Source: Paenibacillus albus
GTDB lineage: Bacteria > Bacillota > Bacilli > Paenibacillales > Paenibacillaceae
Reading direction: 5' to 3'
Assembly (NCBI RefSeq): GCF_003952225.1
Contig: NZ_CP034437.1
Span: forward strand, 3,470,001-3,534,000
DNA: 64,000 nucleotides
Shown: piece by piece, positions 1 through 10,744 of the stretch
How positions within the stretch are numbered: position 1 is the stretch's first letter
How the letters are laid out: each line of letters starts with the position of its first letter
Notes under the pieces: model-generated
Databases searched by the model: none
What the model saw: only the letters and a program-made list of their open reading frames with translations
Told to the model about the DNA's origin: nothing
Program-made: the position numbers and the translations under genes

Positions 1-2293
<2,293 letters not shown>

Positions 2294-2363
2294 TAAGTTA
2301 AAATCAGCTAATGCAAGAGACCTTCGCAAAGGTTCGTATCCAGTTTTCAAGGCGTAAATAATG

Positions 2364-2394
2364 AAAACCCTTGCTATCGAGCAAGGGTTTTTTC
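2364..2394 (+). terminator. Rho-independent terminator of the rRNA operon
   Basis: A perfect stem, AAACCCTTGC and GCAAGGGTTT with loop TATCGA, is followed by a T run. It lies about 70 bases after the 23S end. The space between is too short for a 5S gene and holds the CAGTTTTCAAGG element often seen around Bacillales rRNA genes. Confidence 0.9.
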
Positions 2395-2520
2395 TATTAC
2401 TTTCGATTAATCTGTCGCCTGTAAGGTCCAGAATGTACTTGTAATTATTTACATTTCATGGCATAGTGATTTCAAATGGAGAAACTAAGTTTCACTAATT
2501 GAAACTGAGGAGTGATCTAT

Positions 2521-3300
2521 ATGCCAATAAACTTTCATGATGAACGAAACCGAACGACATATACAACAAGAATTGCTGATGAATCATGGGTTAATTGTAT
2601 GGAGGAGCATGTTGTTATCTCAAATAAACATATTGCTGATATTGGCTGCGGCGGCGGTATCTATTCAAAAGCACTAGCGGATATGGGGGCAGCGTCCGTT
2701 ACAGGTGTTGATTTTTCGGAAGAGATGTTAAAAGGGGCTATTGAGAACTGTAAGGATATTAATCATGTATCGTTTTTGCTTGGCGATGCTTACCATACAA
2801 ATATGCCGGCAAATCGTTTTGATATCGTATTGGAAAGGGCACTAATACATCATTTAAATGATTTAAATGAGTGTTTTCAGGAAGCAGCTCGCATTTTGAA
2901 GAAGGACGGACTCTTAATCGTCCAAGACAGGACACCTCAAGATTGTTCATTTCCTGGGGATGAAAACCATATACGAGGATATTTCCATACGAAGTATCCT
3001 AAGTTAATTGAGAAAGAAATGACTCGAAGACACCAATCAATCGATGTGCGAAATGCTCTTGAATCCAATGGGTTTAGAGTGTCAGAAGAAGTGCAGTTAT
3101 GGGAAACGAGACGCGTATACGACAGTTTGGATGCACTAAAAGCTGACCTATTAATGAGAACAGGACGTTCAATTCTTCATGAGCTAACGGATGATGAGCT
3201 CCACGAACTGGTTCTGTTTATCTTGGGCCAGTTAAAAGGTATCACAAATCCGATCGTTGAAAAAGATTGTTGGACAGTGTGGTTTGCCATTAAAAATTAA
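2521..3300 (+). CDS. Class I SAM-dependent methyltransferase
   Basis: A soluble 259-residue methyltransferase that would move a methyl group from S-adenosylmethionine to an unknown acceptor. Motif I, IADIGCGGG, is at residues 38-46, and the acidic residue that binds the SAM ribose is Asp64 in TGVDFS. A post-I region, VLERALIHHL, follows. It belongs to the broad UbiE/Methyltransf_11 group. ATG at 2521 is preferred over an in-frame GTG at 2512 because GAGGAG at 2507-2512 sits 8 bases before it. Its stop overlaps by four bases the stop of the convergent MraY-like gene, with no terminator between. The substrate cannot be read from sequence. Confidence 0.85.
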   Translation: MPINFHDERNRTTYTTRIADESWVNCMEEHVVISNKHIADIGCGGGIYSKALADMGAASVTGVDFSEEMLKGAIENCKDINHVSFLLGDAYHTNMPANRFDIVLERALIHHLNDLNECFQEAARILKKDGLLIVQDRTPQDCSFPGDENHIRGYFHTKYPKLIEKEMTRRHQSIDVRNALESNGFRVSEEVQLWETRRVYDSLDALKADLLMRTGRSILHELTDDELHELVLFILGQLKGITNPIVEKDCWTVWFAIKN

Positions 3301-4246
3301 AAAGCATATTTCCAAATTAGCCAAGAAATAAGTGAAGATGCCCATGAAATGAAACCAAAAACCATGACAATCGTGTTCTCGCTCCAGCCGTATTTTAAAC
3401 TGAAATGATAATGAATCGGAGCCATTCTGAATAGGCGTAATTTCGTGCGTTTGTAGTACCAGACTTGCAGAATGACAGAGAATTGTTCAACCAGGTATAC
3501 CGAGAACAAGATGGGAATCAATAATTCAACCTTCTCGACGATCGCCAAGATGGCTAGCGAACCTCCGATGGCAAGTGACCCGGTGTCGCCCATGAAAGCT
3601 TTTGCAGGGAAAATGTTATAGATAAATAAGCCAAGCAAACAAGCGATCATAATAAGCGAGAAGGCTTGAACCTCAAGCTTGTCCGAGATGAGAAAAAAGA
3701 AAAAATACGTTGGAATGGCAACATTAATCAATAATCCGTCCAGACCATCCGTGAAGTTGATCGCATTGGCAGATCCGACAACGAATAATGAGACGATGAT
3801 GATGTAGACATAGACGGGCAAGTGAAGCTGAAAGCCGTTAAACATTGCAATATCGCTAGTCAGTTCAAATGAACGGAATAACGTAATGAAGAGTGCACCT
3901 GTAATCGCGAATTGAAACACCAATTTTGTCCGGCTGGAAATGCCAGATGGATCTTGCCATGCGGCTTTCTTCAAATCATCCATGAAGCCGACCGAGCTGA
4001 ATAACAGAAACGTAGCGCTTAAAAAACCATTAGGGGCTCTGGAGAGAAGTTTAAGGATGCTAAGACCCCAATCAACAAAATAAGGCCGGCCATCAGAGGC
4101 GTTCCTCGTTTGGCTTGATGGTCGGGAGGCAATTCGGCGCGGATAGGCTGAGTCAGCTTCAGGGAGCGAAGCCCCCATATGAGCAGTGGTGTCAGTAATG
4201 CGACGAGCATAAAAGCAATACCTGAAATCCCTAAGATTCCATTCAT
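3297..4246 (-). pseudogene. MraY-like phospho-N-acetylmuramoyl-pentapeptide transferase, split by one missing base
   Basis: This is a polytopic membrane enzyme of the MraY/WecA superfamily, which moves a sugar-phosphate from a UDP-sugar to undecaprenyl phosphate. The N-terminal part carries RAELPPDHQAKRGTPLMAG. The C-terminal part carries FMDDLKK, NFTDGLDGL, FMGDTGSLA and FRMAPIHYHF, which correspond to MraY signatures (MraY normally has HHHF in the last). The two parts are in different frames: the first stops at TAA inside ATGGTTTTTTAAGC (complement of 4019-4032). One more T would join them into a protein of about 316 residues, near the usual MraY length. Start ATG at 4246 has AAAGGAG 8 bases upstream. 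It is outside any cell-wall cluster, so it is a second, stand-alone copy. It may be an intact gene with an assembly error, a pseudogene, or (less likely) a programmed frameshift. Confidence 0.85.
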
Positions 4247-4577
4247 GCCAAAGACTCCTTTACCGTGTATATTTACATGAGAGCTTCTGAATACTGTGAC
4301 GCTTGTACTCAACTTTACCGAAGTATTGTATATCTTTAAATGGAAGGTTTTTTTAGCTTTATTTCATATTTTGGTAAGCTTGTTGTTAAGCATCCAGAAT
4401 TAGCAACAGTCGGAACGCGTTAGATTCGTATAAAGGAAGGAGCAGCTGCGCCGGCAGCGGGCTCCTTATTTTTTTGTAGGTATATGAAGTTCTAATTAAA
4501 AATATTTATATAGTGCATAAATAATGTTAACTTTTGTTTATTGATATCTCATGCTACCATAGCATTATCTGGAAGAG
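4247..4577. other. Divergent intergenic region with an orphan hairpin
   Basis: About 330 bases separate the MraY-like gene on the minus strand from the DUF2332 gene on the plus strand. It holds the ribosome site of the former, an AT-rich stretch at 4490-4570 suited to a plus-strand promoter, and a terminator-like hairpin at 4434-4477. No coding potential was seen. Confidence 0.5.
4434..4477 (+). terminator. Terminator-like hairpin without an upstream plus-strand gene
   Basis: AAGGAGC pairs with GCTCCTT across a G+C-rich loop and is followed by TATTTTTTT. No plus-strand gene lies upstream between 3300 and this point, so it could end a small RNA or a readthrough transcript. Confidence 0.5.
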
Positions 4578-5612
4578 GTGGTGGTCGATGTGGATTTCAG
4601 TCGGTTATCGGAACGGTTTAAGGCTTTTGCAGAAAGGGAATGTAAGGGCTCGAGCCCTCTGTATGAACATCTTGCTAGAAGTATTGCCGAAGACGAGAAG
4701 CTGCTCGAGCTGGCGGCGCGTTCGACGCCTGGACAGCCTGTGCCTAATCTCTTCTTAGGAGCCGTTCATTATCTTCTATTAAGCGGGAAAGAACATGACT
4801 TAGCTCATTATTATGCCAGTATTGTAAAGGAGCCAGGTGAGCCAGGCGAGGCGATTCAACACTTCAATGATTTTTGCAGGGAGTTCGAGTATGAAATAAT
4901 CCAGCTTCTGGAGAACAAGCTAGTTCAAACAAACGAGGTGAGACGCTGCGGATACCTCTACCCTAGCTTTTGCCGCATTTATCAAATAACGCAAAAACCG
5001 TTAGCGCTCATCGAACTAGGCACTAGCGCAGGCTTGCAGCTCATGTGGGACCAATACTGTTACGCCTATACACCAAATGAGAAGTACGGAGCGATCCATT
5101 CGACTCTTGAAATAAGTGCAGAGATTAAAGGGGACAAAACACCTTTCTTATTAAAATATAGTCCGCCAGTTTCGCGCCGAATTGGCTTAGATTTAAACGT
5201 AATTGACCTGAATGATCCTGAAGATTCTTTATGGCTAAAAGCATTGATTTGGCCGGAACATCATGAACGCAGTTCCTACTTCGAGAAGGCTGCTGATTGC
5301 CTGAAAAACCATCCTTTAGAATTAGTAGAGGGGGATGGCGTTTCCTTGCTTCCGGAGATCGTTTCAACGATTTCTGAGGATTCAACAATTTGCATTTTTC
5401 ACACCCATGTCGCCAATCAGATCCCTACCGATGCAAAAATAATATTGAAGGAATATATTAAATCTTTGGGTGAAAGAAGAGATGTGTTTCACTTGTATAA
5501 CAATATGTGGGACCTCGACCTTCATCTTGATTACTACTTGAATGGAAATGAACACTGCGAAACATTGGCTGAGACGGATGGCCACGGTCGTTGGTTTAAC
5601 TGGAAATTATAA
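4578..5612 (+). CDS. DUF2332 family protein
   Basis: A soluble protein of about 340 residues that matches the DUF2332 family by its overall pattern: an N-terminal helical part with FAERECKGSSPLYEHLA, a central IELGTSAGLQLMWDQY, then a LIWPEHHERSS block and FHTHVANQIP near the C-terminus. The ELGTSAGL stretch resembles the SAM-binding glycine motif of methyltransferases, so a methyltransferase-like fold is possible, but no activity is established to my knowledge. Several GTG starts are available (4578, 4581, 4590); AGGTGG at 4576-4581 favours 4590. The following gene begins 22 bases after its stop. Confidence 0.8.
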   Translation: MVVDVDFSRLSERFKAFAERECKGSSPLYEHLARSIAEDEKLLELAARSTPGQPVPNLFLGAVHYLLLSGKEHDLAHYYASIVKEPGEPGEAIQHFNDFCREFEYEIIQLLENKLVQTNEVRRCGYLYPSFCRIYQITQKPLALIELGTSAGLQLMWDQYCYAYTPNEKYGAIHSTLEISAEIKGDKTPFLLKYSPPVSRRIGLDLNVIDLNDPEDSLWLKALIWPEHHERSSYFEKAADCLKNHPLELVEGDGVSLLPEIVSTISEDSTICIFHTHVANQIPTDAKIILKEYIKSLGERRDVFHLYNNMWDLDLHLDYYLNGNEHCETLAETDGHGRWFNWKL

Positions 5613-5634
5613 ATCATTCTTGGGGGGGAACGCG

Positions 5635-6156
5635 ATGGAAAGGATCGATTTAGCGAAAGCCATATATAATACGGCACATTTAAGAGGGACTTTTAAGCTC
5701 AGGTCTGGAAAAGTGTCCAACGATTATTTTGATAAATATTTGTTTGAATCGAACCCTATACTCTTGAATCAGATTGCGGATTATTTATCGGAATTCATCC
5801 CAAGTGGTACAGAGGTATTGGCAGGTCTAGAAATGGGAGGAATCCCGATTGCGACAGCTCTATCGTTGAAGACAGGTATTCCCGCTGTGTTTGTTCGAAA
5901 GAAAGCGAAGGAATATGGAACCTGCAAATTGGCTGAGGGTATAGATATTCAAGGTAAAAAAGTTTGTATTATCGAAGATGTGGTAACGACTGGCGGTCAA
6001 ATCTTATTAAGCGCGCAAGATCTAAAAGAATGCGGTGCTATTGTAAACCATGTGTTATGCGTCATTGAGCGCGAGCAACAAGGCCGAGATAATCTGGAAA
6101 GGTCAGGGTTGGAATTCCGGTCACTGTTTAAGATGGAAGAACTGCTGGTTCATTAA
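5635..6156 (+). CDS. pyrE: Orotate phosphoribosyltransferase-like protein
   Basis: A 173-residue type I phosphoribosyltransferase. The PRPP-binding loop IIEDVVTTGGQ is at residues 112-122, and RKKAKEYGT at 88-96 matches the OPRT-specific lysine-rich loop (KxKxYGT). OPRT makes orotidine 5'-monophosphate from orotate and PRPP in pyrimidine synthesis. It is shorter than Bacillus PyrE (about 210 residues) and is not in a pyr operon, so it may be a second copy or act on another base. The ATG at 5635 follows a G-rich site (TGGGGGGGAA). The C-terminus overlaps the convergent kinase gene by four bases. Confidence 0.75.
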   Translation: MERIDLAKAIYNTAHLRGTFKLRSGKVSNDYFDKYLFESNPILLNQIADYLSEFIPSGTEVLAGLEMGGIPIATALSLKTGIPAVFVRKKAKEYGTCKLAEGIDIQGKKVCIIEDVVTTGGQILLSAQDLKECGAIVNHVLCVIEREQQGRDNLERSGLEFRSLFKMEELLVH

Positions 6157-7391
6157 TTCAATGGAAGCGTGATGAAATACGTAGTACCGGCGCCTACTTT
6201 GCTGCGGACATCGAGCTTGCCATGCATTCCTCGAATGACACTGAAGATAACCATGGTACCGAGACCGGTGCCTTTGTCTTTGGTCGTGTAATAAGGCGCC
6301 CCAAGCCGTTTAAGTTGATCCTCGTTCATGCCGATGCCGGTATCCGAGATTGTGATGGTGACGGTTCGGTTAGGTTCGTTGACCGTGTAAGCTAAGGTTA
6401 GAATCCCTCCGCTAGGCATTGCCTCGATAGCATTCTTACCGATATTGATGATGGCTTGCCTGAACTTGGACTTGCTGCCGTATACCGTTGCGGGAAGCTT
6501 AACATCCGTGATAATTTCTACGTTCTGCAAATGCGCGTAGGAGCTCAGAATTTGAGACGCCTTGGTGAGTGACTCCCCCAGTAGGATTGGTTCGAGCTTC
6601 TCGCTCTGTGGCTTGGCGAGGGATAAGTAATCGGAAATAATAGCTTCTGCACGGTCCAGCTCCTCGAGCGTAATGGCTGAGAATTCTTTGCGCTTCCGCT
6701 CGCTCAGTACAGGGTCGGACATTAGCTGGATAAAGCCGCGAACGGACGTTAAGGGATTACGGACTTCGTGCGCGACGGAAGCTGCGATTTCGCTGACGAC
6801 CTTCATTTTTTCCGCTTGAATGATATCTTCTTGCATCCGATTTTGCGTGCGGATCATCTCTATCATGAACACCAGCATCACTGCCATGATGCATTGCACG
6901 ACAATTAAAGGCAGACTTGGAAGGAACGAGTCCATAAAGAAAGAAGTCTTGCCTTCAAGCAGGGCATACAGATTGACAACCGTCACACGCAAAAAGAAAC
7001 AAACGCCGGAAACAAGCAGCATCCTCTTCTTGGCACTGGCTGTCTCGAACATTACGAACAGGAACTTCAGAAGAATGATTGTGGGCAACAAGGAAAGGGA
7101 GTAATGAAACAGATCGATGGCACCTAAGATTTGGCGGTACCCAAGCAAGCTGGCGAATAAGAGCAGCATGGTATAAACGCCGCCATAGAGGGAGCCGATC
7201 ACGAGCGGAATCGCTCTTAAGTCGAGCACCGAGTCGAAGATTCTGACGGGAAAGGTCATTGTAATGATCATCGGAATCAAGAAAAGAACGTACATGAAGA
7301 GAGGGTGCTTGTTTTTATAGAAAGGACGGTAAAAAATCAAGGGCAGGAAAATAATGAACGCATTAAGGATAAAGTCGGAATGAGAGGGCAT
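6153..7391 (-). CDS. KinB-like sensor histidine kinase with 5TMR-LYT membrane domain
   Basis: A 412-residue membrane kinase. About six hydrophobic helices fill residues 1-180, with DLRAIPLVIGSLYGG at 57-71 matching the 5TMR-LYT sensor domain. The HisKA region carries the phosphorylated His208 in HEVRNPLTS. N box NIGKNAIEAM, G1 box SDTGIGM and G2 box GTGLGT follow, so the kinase looks complete. The layout resembles KinB/KinC-type kinases that feed the sporulation phosphorelay. No response regulator gene is adjacent, which also fits an orphan phosphorelay kinase. The signal sensed is unknown. Confidence 0.85.
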   Translation of the reverse strand: MPSHSDFILNAFIIFLPLIFYRPFYKNKHPLFMYVLFLIPMIITMTFPVRIFDSVLDLRAIPLVIGSLYGGVYTMLLLFASLLGYRQILGAIDLFHYSLSLLPTIILLKFLFVMFETASAKKRMLLVSGVCFFLRVTVVNLYALLEGKTSFFMDSFLPSLPLIVVQCIMAVMLVFMIEMIRTQNRMQEDIIQAEKMKVVSEIAASVAHEVRNPLTSVRGFIQLMSDPVLSERKRKEFSAITLEELDRAEAIISDYLSLAKPQSEKLEPILLGESLTKASQILSSYAHLQNVEIITDVKLPATVYGSKSKFRQAIINIGKNAIEAMPSGGILTLAYTVNEPNRTVTITISDTGIGMNEDQLKRLGAPYYTTKDKGTGLGTMVIFSVIRGMHGKLDVRSKVGAGTTYFITLPLN

Positions 7392-7470
7392 GGGTTGTTC
7401 CTTTCATGTTTACTTGACATTGTTTTCGAGAAAGGGCCTGCCAATTCCTTCACGGTGAGGGAGTTATTTT

Positions 7471-7517
7471 AACATGATTCGACTGCCTTTGTTCAACTAA
7501 AGGGCAGTCTTTTTTGT
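7471..7517 (+). terminator. Terminator-like hairpin between divergent genes
   Basis: GACTGCCTTT pairs with AAAGGGCAGTC around a short loop and is followed by TTTTTT on the plus strand. It lies between the promoter side of the KinB-like gene and the start of the next plus-strand gene, so no plus-strand gene precedes it. Confidence 0.5.
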
Positions 7518-7605
7518 GGTCCGCTTGTAACGATAAAGGATTTGAATCGTATTACATCTATAACCTTCGACGTATAGAAAGCCAAACAAGAAGGAGCGTG
7601 TGATA

Positions 7606-8285
7606 GTGATTGCAGACTGGAAGCAAGTCGAGGAAGCGTTGAGCCATATCGAGATTATTGGACATGACAACAATAAGCCGGTTTCGGTCATCGGTTGTGC
7701 TGAAGATTTGCGCTGCATCGGCATCGGAACGGATGCTGCGGTCTTTTATTATCCAAACACCCCAAGGTATGCATATAAAGTGTACTCCAATCAGGCAGTA
7801 GAGAAAAAGAAGTGGAGGAAACGATATACAGCCGATTACAAGAATCAGAGTATTTTCCCCGATGTTATGGTGCTGGCGACAACTATTTGGTGCTGAGCTA
7901 CGAACAAGGAATTACGCTATATGATTGTCTTCTACAAGGAATTCGCGTGCCAGAGCAAATTATACAAGACGTTGAAGATGCAAGGGCTTTTGTCCGTAGT
8001 CAGGGACTAAACCCAAGGGATATCCACCTCAAAAACGTGCTTCTGCAAGATGGGCGCGGCAAAGTTCTTGACGTCTCGGAATATATCAAAGAAGGCAACG
8101 ATAGCCGCTGGGAGCATCTTGCATGGACATACAAGCATTTCTATCCTTTGATAAATGAGGTTCAAGTCCCTTTATGGATTTTGGAAACGATATCGAGCGG
8201 CTACAACCGTATGGATATGGCGAGTTTTCGGATTGAAGATTTCTCGAAACGCATGAGTCAGCTTTTATTTGGGAAACGAAAATAA
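7606..8285 (+). pseudogene. Protein-kinase-like protein (YrzF type), split by one missing base
   Basis: The joined product would be about 226 residues with a protein-kinase-like fold. IGIGTDAAVFYY looks like the nucleotide loop and YAYKVYS carries the probable ATP-anchoring Lys. After the break come RDIHLKNVLL, matching the catalytic loop HxDxxxxN pattern in altered form, and DVSEY at the DFG position. The frame is lost at a run of five A (7804-7808); one more A restores EKKEVEETIYSRL. The GTG at 7606 is chosen because AAGGAG lies 9 bases before it; the GTG at 7600 is too close. It most resembles the small Ser/Thr-kinase-like proteins of Bacillus (YrzF). Confidence 0.7.
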
Positions 8286-8296
8286 TCGTAAGCGTT

Positions 8297-8336
8297 GAGA
8301 AGAAGGTTGCTACGCCTAATAGGCGCTGTGACCTTC
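8297..8336 (+). terminator. Rho-independent terminator after the kinase-like gene
   Basis: AGAAGGT and ACCTTCT close an outer stem, with an inner stem around CTAATAG. TTGTTATTT follows. It stands 12 bases after the stop codon. Confidence 0.75.
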
Positions 8337-8426
8337 TTGTTATTTCCAGTTTTTTCAGAGACTGCTATAATGGATAGAAATTCTGGCGGCGGCAACATAT
8401 TTGAGGTTAGAGATGGAGGAACAACA

Positions 8427-9062
8427 ATGCTTAAACCCTTCTTTAACGATATCGTTCATACGGAAGAGGAGCTTCGTTCGATGTTGGGTCATCCCAGCGA
8501 GCTCGTTCGAAATAAGGTCGTAACAAGGCTCGATCGGCACTGCAAAGCGTTTATTGCGGAAGTGCCAATCGTCTTCGTCGCAACGAGTAATGCTTCTGGT
8601 GCTTGCGATGTGTCTCCGCGCGGGGATGCGGCGGGATTCGTGGCGGTGCTCGATGAAACCCACCTTCTAATCCCGGAGCGACCAGGCAATAAGCGAATGG
8701 ATACACTTCGGAATATTATCGAGAATCCACACATCGGACTGATATTTGTAATACCGGGCCTTGAAGAAACATTGCGGATTAACGGCCGCGCCTGTATTAT
8801 CAAGGATCAAGAACGGTTGCAGCTGATGGAAGTACGCGGCAAGGCGCCGCTCCTCGGGATCGGCGTAGAGATGGAGGAAGGCTTCATCCATTGCGCCAAA
8901 GCGTTCAAACGCTCGAAGCTGTGGGAGCCGGCAAGCTGGCCTCAGCAGGATGCACATCCGAATCCGGCACGGATACTGGCCGATCATGCAAGTAAGCTTG
9001 GCAAGACGGAAGAAGAGATTGCTTCCGCGCTGCGAGATAGTTACGAGAAAAGACTATATTAA
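8427..9062 (+). CDS. Pyridoxamine 5'-phosphate oxidase-family FMN-binding protein
   Basis: A 211-residue protein of the split-barrel flavin family, similar to the MSMEG_1061-type PPOX group. FVATSNASGACDVSPRGD and a later NKRMDTLRNIIENPHIGLIF make the FMN-binding part, and a C-terminal tail carries HCAKAFKRSKLW. Members use FMN or F420 in unknown redox steps. The ATG at 8427 has GGAGGA 6 bases upstream; the open frame reaches further back, but only through the preceding terminator. First gene of the long plus-strand train. Confidence 0.8.
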   Translation: MLKPFFNDIVHTEEELRSMLGHPSELVRNKVVTRLDRHCKAFIAEVPIVFVATSNASGACDVSPRGDAAGFVAVLDETHLLIPERPGNKRMDTLRNIIENPHIGLIFVIPGLEETLRINGRACIIKDQERLQLMEVRGKAPLLGIGVEMEEGFIHCAKAFKRSKLWEPASWPQQDAHPNPARILADHASKLGKTEEEIASALRDSYEKRLY

Positions 9063-9145
9063 TATTAATATAAATAGAGATAAGAGTTGGTTCATCATGA
9101 TTATGGTATTCGATGAATCTCAATCACATAGAGGAGATGCCGCAA

Positions 9146-9592
9146 TTGATTAGACAAGCAACAGCAGATGAAATAGCAACCATAGTAGAGCTGAAGTTAA
9201 GGATGTTCGAAGAAGCCGGCATCAAGCATTATTTAAAAGCAGAGGCATCCGCCGAGATTCATGCGACATATGCCGAGATGTACCGTAACCTTCTTGCTAT
9301 TCATTTCGTCTTGGAAGAAGAAGGAAGTATCGTTGCGTGCGCTGGCGCTTTCTTGAAATCAGATATTCCGTACTGCTTTTATGAAACGGATTGTTATGGT
9401 TTCATTGGAGACGTCTATGTCATGCCGGAGTACCGGAATCGCGGTTATGCGCGCCGATTAACGGAAGAAGCAATCAGCTGGCTTCAAGCTGGCGGTGTGA
9501 AGACGATTCGGCTGCTAGCTTCCCCTGCAGGCAGGCATTTGTATGAAACGATGGGCTTCAAGCCGACGCACGAGATGGAACTTAAGCTGTAA
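9146..9592 (+). CDS. GNAT family N-acetyltransferase
   Basis: A 148-residue acetyl-CoA-dependent acetyltransferase. The acetyl-CoA loop is VMPEYRNRGYARRL (Q/RxxGxG/A type), and the C-terminal LYETMGFKP is the usual GNAT ending. The TTG at 9146 is preferred because GAGGAG at 9131-9136 is 9 bases away and the protein then starts MIRQATADE, as is normal for the family; an ATG at 9113 lacks a site. The acceptor is unknown. Confidence 0.85.
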   Translation: MIRQATADEIATIVELKLRMFEEAGIKHYLKAEASAEIHATYAEMYRNLLAIHFVLEEEGSIVACAGAFLKSDIPYCFYETDCYGFIGDVYVMPEYRNRGYARRLTEEAISWLQAGGVKTIRLLASPAGRHLYETMGFKPTHEMELKL

Positions 9593-9637
9593 CGAAGGCT
9601 TGAGCACGGACAGCTACACTTAAGGAGGCGGTTTGAA

Positions 9638-10312
9638 TTGCCTTGGCCGATGGTTCATTTTGGTATTGCAGAGAAATTGTATAAAGGACAGCCCTCCCCA
9701 AGCTTCCTTCTCGGCAGCATTGCACCGGATGCGATCCACGTGAGGGGACAAGTGACACGTGCGGAGAAAGGGGCAACGCATTTCGTTACAGGAGATCGAT
9801 TCCCAAGTGTCGAGCAGTTGAAATATCATTGCTTGCACCACCTAAGTCATGTTAGCGAAACGGAGCAGGCAGACTTTGTTCGCGGATATATCGCTCATGT
9901 ATACGCTGATATGAGGTGGACCGAAACGATCTATGCGAGATTTGAGCAGGATTTCAACAATGAGGGGCATAAGCAGAGTCGAGGCATCCGCGATGTCTAT
10001 AATGAAGAAATGAGTCAGACGGAATTTACACTGCTGCGGACGCAAACATGGGCGGGAGAATTGCTGAATATGCTGCGGGAATCTTCGGTTAATGGTCTGG
10101 AGCCACTCGTCTCGGAGCATGAAGTATGCCGCTATCGAGAGCTGAAGCTGGATTGGTTAAACGAACCTGATAACGAGCCCTGTATTGAGCCGCTGTATTT
10201 CTCTGTTGAAGCGGTGCTTGCGTTCATCGTACAAACTGCCGACGAGCTGCAGCAATTGTTCCTTGAATGGAATGCGATTGAGGCTGAGTTGCGCGGAGTG
10301 AGAATGCTATGA
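9638..10312 (+). CDS. Zinc-dependent phospholipase C-like protein
   Basis: A 224-residue protein that fits the bacterial zinc-dependent phospholipase C/S1-P1 nuclease-like group (PF00882 type). It has an N-terminal MVHFGIAEKL, LGSIAPDAIH, a THF motif, and GYIAHVYADMRW, whose His and Asp residues match the usual metal ligands. There is no signal peptide, so it is probably cytoplasmic, unlike secreted phospholipases C. Start is TTG at 9638 with AAGGAGG 9 bases before it. Its stop overlaps the start of the next gene (ATGA). Confidence 0.75.
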   Translation: MPWPMVHFGIAEKLYKGQPSPSFLLGSIAPDAIHVRGQVTRAEKGATHFVTGDRFPSVEQLKYHCLHHLSHVSETEQADFVRGYIAHVYADMRWTETIYARFEQDFNNEGHKQSRGIRDVYNEEMSQTEFTLLRTQTWAGELLNMLRESSVNGLEPLVSEHEVCRYRELKLDWLNEPDNEPCIEPLYFSVEAVLAFIVQTADELQQLFLEWNAIEAELRGVRML

Positions 10313-10644
10313 AGCTGTCCCTAATTAAACGGGCAGGCTATTCGGCTAGTTTGTTGGCAATGTTGATATGGATGCTGCTCGTTTGGCAAGGTCCGTATTT
10401 TGATGGGATGACGAAATTCAGTCCTGCTCATTCGTTCGTGATGATCGTGCTGCCAGCCTGCTTGTTTGTACTAGGCTTATTGCAATCGCGTGTAATTCCT
10501 CTCATAATCGCGTTCCTCTGGAGCGTACCATATGGCGTAGTGATGCTATCGTCTTCGAGCATTTATTGCCTCGTTGGGGTTGTAACTATCGTCTATTTAA
10601 TAAGTTTGATGCTGTGCCGGTATAAGAGAATGAGATACTGGTAG
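10309..10644 (+). CDS. Small membrane protein of unknown function
   Basis: A 111-residue hydrophobic protein with about four predicted helices (around residues 11-28, 43-58, 62-80 and 84-102). It overlaps the previous stop codon by four bases, so the two are translationally coupled. I recognise no family. The PLC-like protein next to it may need this partner at the membrane, but that is only inference. Confidence 0.65.
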   Translation: MKLSLIKRAGYSASLLAMLIWMLLVWQGPYFDGMTKFSPAHSFVMIVLPACLFVLGLLQSRVIPLIIAFLWSVPYGVVMLSSSSIYCLVGVVTIVYLISLMLCRYKRMRYW

Positions 10645-10744
10645 AGTGAATTAGAATTAATACGGAGTAACCAAAGTTTACTGCTGCATATGGATGCATA
10701 TGGTAAAATAGTTCTCTAACATTAATCAGCCGAGGTGAAGCAGC

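Noticed and set aside
8295-8426. N-terminal extension of the PPOX protein with an apparent hydrophobic leader
   Set aside because: The leader is the translated terminator hairpin, while ATG 8427 has a good ribosome site.
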